Positions 1 through 5,015 of a DNA stretch of 6,231 nucleotides are shown here, piece after piece (the stretch's first letter is position 1; each line of letters begins with the position of its first letter). The position numbers were made by a program, and so were the translations under genes. The stretch comes from Acidobacteriota bacterium (GTDB lineage: Bacteria > Acidobacteriota > Terriglobia > UBA7540). The notes beneath the pieces were generated by a model, which saw only the letters and a list, made by a program, of their open reading frames with translations, ran no database searches and was not told where the DNA came from. The DNA lies in the NCBI GenBank assembly GCA_003165615.1, contig PLWR01000347.1, forward strand, positions 1 through 6,231, in the 5' to 3' direction.

Positions 1-900
1 CGCTTCAAGAACGTGGAAGCCTCCGTGGTATTCCAGTCAGGCTTCACGGCCAATGCCGGCACGGTCTCCGCCATCCTGGGGCGCGAGGACATTATTATTT
101 CCGACGCCCTCAATCACGCTTCCATCATCGATGGCTGCCGGTTGTCGCGTGCTGAAATCAAGGTCTTCCCGCACAAAGACGTGGAGGCGTGCGAGAAGAT
201 CCTGAAGGAGATCGCCGGCCGCAAATGCCACAAGCTTCTGATCACCGACGGCGTCTTTTCCATGGAGGGCGACATCGCTCCGCTGCCGCAACTGGTGGAA
301 CTCGCGGAAAAGTACGGGTGCATCATGATGATTGACGACGCCCACTCTTCCGGAGTGCTGGGCCGCAATGGACGCGGCACCGTGGACCATTTCAACCTGC
401 ACGGCCGCGTGGATATTCAGGTTGGCACGCTCTCCAAGGCCATCGGCGCGCTGGGCGGCTACGTGGGCGCCACGCGCGACACCATCGACTTTCTCTATCA
501 TCGCGCCCGCCCGTTCCTGTTCTCCACGTCCCACCCACCGGCGGTCGCCGCCACTTGCATTGCAGCCTTCGAAGTTCTGGAAGAGGAACCCCAACTCATC
601 GAGCAGCTCTGGGCGAACACGAAATTCCTCAAGGAAGGACTGAAGAAACTGGGCTTCAATACGGGCATGAGCGAAACCCCCATCACCCCGGTCATTGTGG
701 GCGACGCGGCTCTGGCCCACGAATTCTCCCGCCAGCTTTTCGCCGCCGGAGTATTCGCGCAGGGCATCGGGTTTCCCACCGTCCCGCAAGGCCAGGCCCG
801 CATCCGCACCATCGTCACCGCCACCCATACCAAGGAAGAATTGACGCAGGCGCTCGCGATTCTTGCTGAGGTGGGGAGGAAATTGAAGATTATTGAGTAG
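1..900 (+). CDS. kbl: Glycine C-acetyltransferase (2-amino-3-ketobutyrate CoA ligase), 5'-truncated by the window edge
   Basis: This is a fold-type I PLP enzyme of the alpha-oxoamine synthase family. The frame is open from base 1, so the start lies upstream; the GTG at base 13 is internal. About 299 of an expected ~395 residues are visible, which puts roughly 95-100 N-terminal residues outside. Visible landmarks, counted from base 1, are the cofactor-stacking histidine in DALNHAS (codon 39), the DDAH motif whose second Asp (codon 113) should contact the pyridine nitrogen, and the Schiff-base lysine in [13 protein letters not shown] (codon 146). The segments [10 protein letters not shown] and [12 protein letters not shown] resemble Gram-positive-type Kbl more than BioF or HemA. 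Kbl cleaves 2-amino-3-ketobutyrate with CoA to glycine and acetyl-CoA in threonine catabolism, in the cytoplasm, usually beside threonine dehydrogenase; that neighbour is not visible here. 8-amino-7-oxononanoate synthase (BioF) is the main alternative. The gene converges on the leftward block. Confidence 0.85.
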   Translation, partial: RFKNVEASVVFQSGFTANAGTVSAILGREDIIISDALNHASIIDGCRLSRAEIKVFPHKDVEACEKILKEIAGRKCHKLLITDGVFSMEGDIAPLPQLVELAEKYGCIMMIDDAHSSGVLGRNGRGTVDHFNLHGRVDIQVGTLSKAIGALGGYVGATRDTIDFLYHRARPFLFSTSHPPAVAATCIAAFEVLEEEPQLIEQLWANTKFLKEGLKKLGFNTGMSETPITPVIVGDAALAHEFSRQLFAAGVFAQGIGFPTVPQGQARIRTIVTATHTKEELTQALAILAEVGRKLKIIE

Positions 901-929
901 AAGCTGCGAAGGGATTTTGCGGCAGAGGC

Positions 930-1304
930 TTACCCCTCCCCCTTATCTCTCCCTTTACTGGGAGGATTGGCGCTCTTCTCACTTTGCTTTACGACGGGGA
1001 CGGCGCCGTTCGGTAATCCCAGCATGAGCGTGTTCCCGGAAGAAACTTCCAGTCCTTGCAATGCTCGGAGCTGCAACAGATTGGGATTGTCATCCATCAT
1101 TCTAGCGGCGTTCGCCAAGCTGCGTAATGCCGCCGTCTCACCCCGAGCCCTTTCCAGCGCCGCCTGGCCTTCTTTTTGTGCCTTTACCACCTGAGTGAAT
1201 ACTTTCTTCATCTCGCCGGGAAGCATGATGTCCTTCACGTCCGCTGAAATTAGCTTCAAACCGTATTGCGAGGCTTTCTTGGATGTAATATCACATTGTG
1301 GCTC
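930..1304 (-). pseudogene. C-terminal remnant of a slipin / SPFH (band 7, stomatin-like) protein
   Basis: The frame is open from base 1304 to the TAA at 930 (124 codons) but shows no proper start. The TTG at 1259 lies inside the homologous region, because residues before it (SKKASQYG) still fit the family. The recognisable part runs through KDIMLPGEMKK, the helical QVVKAQKEGQAALERARGE stretch, TAALRSLANAARMMDDNP and LLQLRALQ, then SSGNTLMLGLPNG. This is the standard end of bacterial slipins, where a band 7 domain is followed by a coiled coil and a short tail. Family members are roughly 250-300 residues and normally have an N-terminal membrane anchor; that anchor and most of the band 7 domain are absent. 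Immediately upstream lies a truncated toxin gene in another frame, so the front was probably lost in a deletion. The last ~12 residues (PPSKGRDKGEG) are low-complexity and may not be original. An expressed truncated peptide is possible but unlikely to be functional. Confidence 0.75.
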
Positions 1305-1423
1305 TCAGCCTTCCGAACCTCTGCATAGAGTCGTCGTCCCAAGCCGGGGACGCGGAGCTCGAGGTAGCCAATCTCCGTCAGCAATTCGTCCTCAGCGCCC
1401 TGATGGTACCTAACGGGAGTCAC
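1256..1423 (-). pseudogene. Truncated ParE/RelE-superfamily toxin gene
   Basis: This gene is too short to stand out by length: a GTG start at 1423 overlaps the antitoxin's TGA stop as GTGA, and a TGA stop falls at 1256, giving 55 codons. Residues 1-40, including RYHQGAEDELLTEIGYLELR and VPGLGRRLYAEVRKAE, match the N-terminal helical hairpin of ParE-type toxins. In that family E-L-L-x-x-I-x-Y-x-x-x-x-x-G-L-G is typical. Such toxins are about 90-100 residues and need a C-terminal beta-sheet with conserved basic residues. Here the reading passes at about residue 41 into sequence that in another frame encodes slipin, and it stops soon after. The product therefore lacks the toxin core and is presumably inactive. 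ParE relatives poison gyrase and RelE relatives cleave mRNA; which activity the parent had cannot be told. The stop-start overlap with the antitoxin is the usual coupled arrangement for these operons, which supports the reading. Confidence 0.7.
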
Positions 1424-1647
1424 CGGAAGAGTCTTTCTGCTTTCTGCGCGATGTCTTGAGCCTCTACGGCCCCCGCCCGGCCGGCCCGAAACTCCTCGCG
1501 GCGCCTGGCGGCCTCCTCCGTCCAGAGACGATCAGCCTCTTCCTCATCCAAATCATCGAGGCTGGCCAAGAGCCTTTCTGCCACGGCCGCGCGGTCATGC
1601 GCGTTCAGGCTCAACGCGCTTTTAAGAATTTCGGCTAGGTCCGGCAT
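1420..1647 (-). CDS. Addiction-module antitoxin (Unstab_antitox / TIGR02574-like)
   Basis: The 75-residue acidic helical protein begins MPDLAEILKSALSL and continues NAHDRAAVAERLLASLDDLDEEEADRLWTEEAARRREEFRAG, ending in KAERLFR. The pattern of a 'L-x-x-x-x-R-A-x-x-A-E-x-L-L-x-S-L-D' helix, then W-x-x-E-x-x-x-R, then a G-x-x-x-A-V/I-x-A segment, is the hallmark of putative addiction-module antitoxins paired with ParE/RelE toxins. It would bind and neutralise its toxin and may autoregulate the operon. An in-frame ATG at 1665 would add six residues (MGQEVD), but a strong AGGAGG sits 5 bases before the ATG at 1647, so the shorter start is preferred. The gene looks intact, while its partner immediately downstream, in a 4-base GTGA overlap, is truncated. 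It is therefore probably an orphan antitoxin. It might still cross-neutralise a related toxin elsewhere. Confidence 0.82.
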   Translation of the reverse strand: MPDLAEILKSALSLNAHDRAAVAERLLASLDDLDEEEADRLWTEEAARRREEFRAGRAGAVEAQDIAQKAERLFR

Positions 1648-1652
1648 GTCGA

Positions 1653-1658
1653 CCTCCT
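1653..1658 (-). promoter_or_regulatory. Ribosome binding site deciding the antitoxin start
   Basis: On the minus strand the sequence reads AGGAGG, then TCGAC, then ATG. This near-perfect Shine-Dalgarno lies 5 bases before the ATG at 1647 and falls inside the frame of the longer alternative start at 1665, so it argues for translation from the inner ATG. Confidence 0.75.
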
Positions 1659-1663
1659 GGCCC

Positions 1664-1669
1664 ATTGTA
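1664..1669 (-). promoter_or_regulatory. Possible -10 element (TACAAT) ahead of the antitoxin gene
   Basis: The minus strand reads GGGTACAATGG about 17-22 bases before the antitoxin ATG. TACAAT differs from TATAAT at one position. No convincing -35 hexamer sits 16-18 bases upstream, and a start site 7 bases downstream would fall within the Shine-Dalgarno. It could be a chance match, and the gene could instead be read through from the genes at 1782-2318. Confidence 0.2.
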
Positions 1670-1671
1670 CC

Positions 1672-1782
1672 CTAATCTCGAAGACAGGTAGCAAACGACG
1701 AAGATGCGCGCTCCAGCTTCTTGAAATCGGTGCGTTTGTATTCAGCGTGAAGGTCATCAGACGTGGCTTTAGCCTTCTTCAT
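1672..1782 (-). pseudogene. Truncated small gene, probable remnant of a TA-associated small protein family
   Basis: An ATG at 1782 opens a 36-codon frame ending at TAG 1674-1672. Its first 25 residues (MKKAKATSDDLHAEYKR then TDFKKLER) resemble the conserved N-terminus of small (~70-85 residue) bacterial proteins of the form 'D-D-L/M-R-x-E-Y-K-R-S-D-F-x-x-L/M-V-R-G-K-Y'. These are often found beside toxin genes and are presumed antitoxins. After LER the expected G-K-F/Y and the C-terminal half are replaced by ASSSFATCLRD and a stop, so the gene appears cut off. It starts 11 bases after the stop of the upstream exported-protein gene and has its own Shine-Dalgarno. The family assignment is from memory of the motif and is tentative. 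A genuine short peptide cannot be excluded. Confidence 0.5.
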
Positions 1783-1789
1783 AAATGTA

Positions 1790-1795
1790 CCTTTC
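1790..1795 (-). promoter_or_regulatory. Ribosome binding site for the 36-codon small gene, overlapping the upstream stop
   Basis: The minus strand reads GAAAGG 7 bases before the ATG at 1782. The GA of this site is part of the TGA stop of the preceding exported-protein gene, so the ribosome ending that gene stops on this site. This suggests the two were once, or still are, translationally coupled, and it supports the small frame being a real gene start. Confidence 0.5.
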
Positions 1796-2318
1796 AGTCT
1801 TCGGGCCTTTCGGATTTGCCGATGGACTTAAAGGTGACTTGAACGACTTGAACCTTTTCCTTGCCGGTTTCCATATTGACGGTGACGATTTCCAATTTCC
1901 CGGTCAGGTGAAGATAATCCGCATCTTTCTCCTCGTGGCCTTTGCCTCGTTCCACCGTTCCGGAAAAGCGGAAGAACTTTGCATGAATCTTGTTGGTGCG
2001 GAATTCCACGTGGTTCTTCTTGCGGGATCCATCCACAATGTCGTAGTTCAGAAAGTCGTCGGATTCCTCTTCCGGCTGAGCAGCCTCGATATAGCCCTTG
2101 AGCCTGCCTTCCTCGTCGAGGATCGCCAGGGTATCGTCCATGGCAAGAAAATGGTACTTGGCCGTGATGTCATCAATGGGCGGCCCCTCGTCCTGGGCGG
2201 GAAGATGGCGAGCCAAAAGCACAATTGCCGCCAGAACCGCCAGGCAGGCGAGGGGCTTCGAAATTCTGTGTCCGCGCGAAAACCGCGGCGGGGCAGTTCC
2301 CCCAAACCCTCGAACCAT
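1794..2318 (-). CDS. Exported protein of unknown function with signal peptide
   Basis: The 174-residue protein has a basic N-terminus (R12, R15, H17, R18, K21), a hydrophobic stretch at about residues 22-36 (PLACLAVLAAIVLLA) and a likely signal peptidase I site after HLPA (residue 41). Cys25 sits at the front of the hydrophobic core without a proper lipobox, so a lipoprotein is unlikely. The mature part is highly charged and rich in alternating polar and hydrophobic residues (DITAKYHFLAMDDTLAILDE, VEFRTNKIHAKFFRFSG, YLHLTGKLEIVTVN), which suggests a beta-sandwich or beta-barrel-like soluble periplasmic domain. I do not recognise a named family. The general look recalls conserved hypothetical proteins of Acidobacteriota and, distantly, the repetitive beta-strands of LptA/LptC-type proteins, but no diagnostic motif supports that. 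The ATG at 2318 is the only reasonable start that keeps the signal peptide; its Shine-Dalgarno (GGAAAGGG about 12 bases upstream) is poorly spaced. The gene reads leftward after a 182-base gap from the methyltransferase gene. Confidence 0.75.
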   Translation of the reverse strand: MVRGFGGTAPPRFSRGHRISKPLACLAVLAAIVLLARHLPAQDEGPPIDDITAKYHFLAMDDTLAILDEEGRLKGYIEAAQPEEESDDFLNYDIVDGSRKKNHVEFRTNKIHAKFFRFSGTVERGKGHEEKDADYLHLTGKLEIVTVNMETGKEKVQVVQVTFKSIGKSERPED

Positions 2319-2500
2319 AGGCCTATCGCACCCTTTCCAGCGAGCTGCCTCGCATCCTCCACATGATTCTGAACCGCGCCCGCAACTTCGACCAGTTTAT
2401 TCTCACTTTGCGGAGACGGCAAGCAATGGCAGTGGCGGATGAGGGTGCTGGCAACTGAAACTGGTTGTGACCTTCCTGGTGAATACGTAGGGCTGAGGGC
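2319..2500. other. Intergenic gap with no recognised gene
   Basis: These 182 bases lie between the last gene of the glycan cluster and the exported-protein gene, both leftward. No stem followed by a T-run was found, and no clear promoter. The one notable thing is a rightward frame, open from 2321 to a TGA at 2456-2458 with mostly G or C in third positions but no upstream start, discussed under findings. Confidence 0.5.
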
Positions 2501-3226
2501 CTACCGGTTGGACTTTCTCCCCCACACCATGAGCGAAGTGCCGAAGGGCCAGGGAAGCGCACCCCAAGTGTTCTGCTCGAGGAGGGAGAGCAGATAGAGC
2601 GGAGTGTTAATCCACTGCGGAGGGACGTCTGCCGGCTGGGGCTGAAGGTCCAGCGCGCGTTCCAGCGCGCGAGTGGCGAGCTTAAGGGGAAGAAGCCACT
2701 GGAAGAAGTAACGCTCCCCCTGGATATCCATACCCGCATGCCGAGCCAACTCCCGGAAAGTTCGGCGCGTGTAGCGAGTGACGTGCTGGTTAATCACGTC
2801 GTGATTCGTCCACAAGGCCTTGAATGCGGGCACGGTCACCAGCAACATCCCCGAGGGGGCAAGCAGGGTCAGGGCGTGACGCAGAGCGGCGGCAGGATCG
2901 GCAAGGTGCTCCAGAACGTCGAGCATCAGAATCAGCGTGAACTCTTTGCCCGGCTGAAAGTTCTCGTCAAAGGGGCAGGTGCGGATGCGGGAGCGGTGTG
3001 GGCCCGTTTCGCTGACCGCTGCCGAGGGCTCCACCCCTTCCACTTCGCCAAACGAAATCAACTGATCGAAAAACAAGCCGTCGCCGCAACCGACATCCAG
3101 AATTTTCTGCCACCCTCCCGGGGGTTGCTGGGCGCGCAGGGTTTTCAGGATCAATTTCTCCCGGGCGCGCCACCACCAATGCTGCTGGTAGAGGTCGCGA
3201 TAGCGTTTAAGATAATCATCGCGCAT
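2501..3226 (-). CDS. Class I SAM-dependent methyltransferase (Methyltransf_23 / UbiG-like)
   Basis: The 241-residue protein has a Rossmann methyltransferase core. Motif I is ILDVGCGDGLFF (residues 42-53), followed by the acidic ribose-binding position in VEGVEPS (around 65). LILMLDVLEHLADPAAAL is the motif IV/post-II region typical of UbiG-like enzymes, and GMLLVTVPAF forms the next strand. The N-terminal YQQHWWWRAREKLIL and the central VTRYTRRTFREL are typical of methyltransferases found in polysaccharide and lipid-sugar gene clusters. The C-terminal half has hydrophobic helices (WLLPLKLATRAL, PLYLLSLLEQ) that may sit on the membrane. It probably methylates a sugar or lipid substrate, which is not identifiable. 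The ATG at 3226 starts 17 bases after the glycosyltransferase stop with only a weak GGGCGCGGA upstream, yet the conserved HWWWRAR segment is correctly placed near the N-terminus. It is the last gene of the cluster in this window. Confidence 0.85.
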   Translation of the reverse strand: MRDDYLKRYRDLYQQHWWWRAREKLILKTLRAQQPPGGWQKILDVGCGDGLFFDQLISFGEVEGVEPSAAVSETGPHRSRIRTCPFDENFQPGKEFTLILMLDVLEHLADPAAALRHALTLLAPSGMLLVTVPAFKALWTNHDVINQHVTRYTRRTFRELARHAGMDIQGERYFFQWLLPLKLATRALERALDLQPQPADVPPQWINTPLYLLSLLEQNTWGALPWPFGTSLMVWGRKSNR

Positions 3227-3243
3227 GGGGGAATGTCCGCGCC

Positions 3244-4275
3244 CTACCCGGTTCCGTCTTCAGTCGGGGCCGGGCTGGTGGGCGTCTCCGGCGGATTGGC
3301 GGCGGGCTTCGGCCCCTGCCCGCCCAAGGTGCGGCGAGGGGACCATCCTACAGTTTTGCCGACGATGTAGATGGGACGAGCCTTAACCTCTTCGTAGAGG
3401 CGCCCTACGTACTCACCGATGATTCCCATGAAGAAAAGCAGAATGCCGGAGAGGAAGGTGATGAGCAGGACCAGGGCGGTGAAGCCTTGGGGAGAGTGCT
3501 TGAGGAAGAGCCGGGCGTAGACCGCATAGGCCGCAAATATACCTGATAGAAGGGTGGCCAGTGCGCCCAACAGGATGGCGGCGCGCAGGGGGACGATGGA
3601 GAAGGCGAAAATTCCATCCGAAGCCAGCTTGAAAAGTTTCGGCAGGCTGTATTTGCTTTGGCCGGAGCGCCGCTCGGAGCGATTGATGGGGATGCCGATT
3701 TGCCGGAATCCCACCCAACTGCGCAGGCCGCGCAGGTAGCGATGGTGTTCGGGCAGGCGGCGAAGTTGCTCCACCACGCGGCGCGAGATCAGGGCAAAAT
3801 CGCCCGCGTCGAGCGGCAGGTTTAACTCGGAGAGCATCGCCAGGAGGCGGTAGAAGAGGAAATACGACAGCTTCAGCCACCACGATTCCCGGCGCTGGGC
3901 GCGCGTGGCGTAGACCACGTCGTAGCCGTGCTGGAATTGCTCCACAAAAAGCGGAATCGCCTCCGGAATGTCTTGCAGGTCGGCATCCATCACCACCACG
4001 GCATCGCCTGAGCAGTGGTCGAGCGCGGCCGTCAAGGCAGCCTGGTGCCCGAAGTTTCGCGACAACGCCACCACGATGATTCTCGGATCATGCGCCGCTT
4101 CTGCTTCCAGAAGCTCCAGAGTGCGATCCGCGCTGCCGTCATCGACCAGAACCAGTTCGTGCGGCCCCCCCCCAAGTCCCTCCAGCACCGCGCGGGTGCG
4201 GCGCAAGAACTCCGGCAGAACGCTCTCCTCGTTATAGAGCGGGGCGGCCACGGACAAGCGGAAAGGCTGGCTCAT
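3244..4275 (-). CDS. Family 2 glycosyltransferase, GtrB / polyprenyl-phosphate sugar synthase-like
   Basis: The 343-residue protein is a GT-A fold inverting transferase. Landmarks are VAAPLYNEE (9-17), LVDDGSADRT (43-52), SRNFGHQAAL (72-81), the metal-binding DxD in MDADLQD (D97, D99), GDFALISRR (157-165) and the QSKYSL loop (205-210). Two membrane segments follow at about 229-253 and 264-288, ending in GEYVGRLYEEVKARPIYIV. This is the layout of bactoprenol glucosyltransferase (GtrB) and dolichyl-phosphate-mannose synthase-like enzymes, which move a sugar from a nucleotide donor to undecaprenyl phosphate on the cytoplasmic face. The tail from about 310 is Pro/Ala/Gly-rich and poorly conserved. 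An in-frame ATG at 4311 would add 12 residues, but the ATG at 4275 overlaps the upstream stop as ATGA and has an AAGGA 4 bases before it, so it is preferred. Gly35-37 are encoded by nine consecutive G. Sugar specificity is unknown. Confidence 0.9.
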   Translation of the reverse strand: MSQPFRLSVAAPLYNEESVLPEFLRRTRAVLEGLGGGPHELVLVDDGSADRTLELLEAEAAHDPRIIVVALSRNFGHQAALTAALDHCSGDAVVVMDADLQDIPEAIPLFVEQFQHGYDVVYATRAQRRESWWLKLSYFLFYRLLAMLSELNLPLDAGDFALISRRVVEQLRRLPEHHRYLRGLRSWVGFRQIGIPINRSERRSGQSKYSLPKLFKLASDGIFAFSIVPLRAAILLGALATLLSGIFAAYAVYARLFLKHSPQGFTALVLLITFLSGILLFFMGIIGEYVGRLYEEVKARPIYIVGKTVGWSPRRTLGGQGPKPAANPPETPTSPAPTEDGTG

Positions 4276-4874
4276 TGCTTCCTTCTCCCCTTGAAATAAA
4301 CCATTTCCCATAGAGTCGCCCCCAGACCGGTGAGGGCGTAAGGCTCAAAGATTTCGGTCTCCAGCGTTTCGCTGAAGATTTGCTTCCAGTCTTCCAGCGG
4401 GCGCGGGAACTCTCCTCGGTCCAGGCGGGCGAGCAGGCGGGGGATCGAGGTTCGCGTGGGCAGGACAAGGTCGAGGATGTGAATGTGCCCGTCCTCGGTG
4501 AGCATGGCGCCAAGTTGCGAGAGAATTCCGCGGACGTTGGGGGTGTCGATATGGTGGAAAAAGCTGTTGACCAGGATAAAGTCGAAGCGCGCCGCCGGAG
4601 CTAGCGCCAACCGCGAGACGTCCGCAGCCAGAAACTCCCTGCCATGGCGACGGCGGGCTTGCGCGAGGTAGCGCACGTTGTGGTCGATGCCCAGATATTG
4701 GGCGTGGGCAAAGTGCGGAGTGTTGGTACCCGGCCCGCACCCCACGTCCAGCACCCGCCGCACCTGGCGCATGTCATTGTGGGCCAGGATGGGCGCAAAT
4801 TTCTTCTCCGCAAAGGGAGCCTGCCACAAGCGGTAGACCGGGGCGATCTCCATGATGCGTGTCGCGGCCTTCAT
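4272..4874 (-). CDS. Class I SAM-dependent methyltransferase
   Basis: The 200-residue protein carries motif I as VLDVGCGPGTN (41-51), an acidic residue at the end of strand beta-2 in YLGIDHN (D64), the AAD segment contacting adenine (83-85) and FDFILVNSFFHHID (97-110), where UbiE/UbiG-type enzymes have their motif IV and following helix. GHIHILDLVLP forms a later core strand. It is unlike the other methyltransferase of this cluster beyond the fold; it is shorter and has a distinct N-terminus (APVYRLWQAPFAEKKF). The start at 4874 has GAGG 6 bases upstream. The gene ends in a 4-base ATGA overlap with the glycosyltransferase, so the two are translationally coupled, and a product acting on the same sugar-lipid intermediate is a fair inference. 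The substrate and the methylated atom cannot be read from the sequence. Confidence 0.85.
   Translation of the reverse strand: MKAATRIMEIAPVYRLWQAPFAEKKFAPILAHNDMRQVRRVLDVGCGPGTNTPHFAHAQYLGIDHNVRYLAQARRRHGREFLAADVSRLALAPAARFDFILVNSFFHHIDTPNVRGILSQLGAMLTEDGHIHILDLVLPTRTSIPRLLARLDRGEFPRPLEDWKQIFSETLETEIFEPYALTGLGATLWEMVYFKGRRKQ
4280..4290 (-). promoter_or_regulatory. Ribosome binding site deciding the glycosyltransferase start
   Basis: The minus strand reads GGGGAGAAGGA, with AAGGA ending 4 bases and GGAG about 9 bases before the ATG at 4275. The purine-rich site lies inside the end of the upstream methyltransferase gene and selects the ATGA-overlap start over the ATG at 4311. Confidence 0.6.
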
Positions 4875-5015
4875 GGAGTGCCTCGCAAGGGAGTCCGCTG
4901 GCCCGCCGGGACAGGGTACGGCGACAACCTGGGGGGCGCAAGGTCCGGTTCCGCAAGCCCGACGCGCCTTGGCGGGAAGTGGCGAATTAACCCGGTATTT
5001 TTGGAGTCGCCCATA
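4875..5015. other. Intergenic gap within the glycan cluster, no clear signals
   Basis: These 141 bases separate the FAD enzyme from the first methyltransferase. A 10-base perfect palindrome (ACGGGCCCGT, 5018-5027) overlaps the end of the FAD gene but has no loop and no T-run, so it is not a convincing terminator. No -10/-35 pair stands out. A promoter for the three downstream genes could lie here but is not visible. Confidence 0.4.

Noticed and set aside
37..828. Long leftward open frame opposite the kbl gene (263 codons)
   Set aside because: It mirrors the kbl codons in a GC-rich gene. Its protein shows no family features, whereas the rightward frame has all catalytic motifs of the family.
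949..964. Inverted repeat CTCCC-TTTACT-GGGAG after kbl, possible terminator
   Set aside because: The stem is only 5 bases and no T-run follows on either strand. It also lies inside the tail of the slipin remnant.
1785..2366. Rightward open frame of 193 codons over the exported-protein gene
   Set aside because: The leftward frame has a signal peptide, sensible composition and a coupled downstream gene start. The rightward one is its antisense shadow.
2738..3370. Rightward open frame of 210 codons over the second methyltransferase
   Set aside because: The leftward frame contains the full set of SAM-binding motifs, and the rightward product has no recognisable feature.
4275..4311. Longer glycosyltransferase start at the ATG at 4311
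   Set aside because: The added 12 residues precede the normal family N-terminus. The ATG at 4275 has a better ribosome site and the ATGA overlap.
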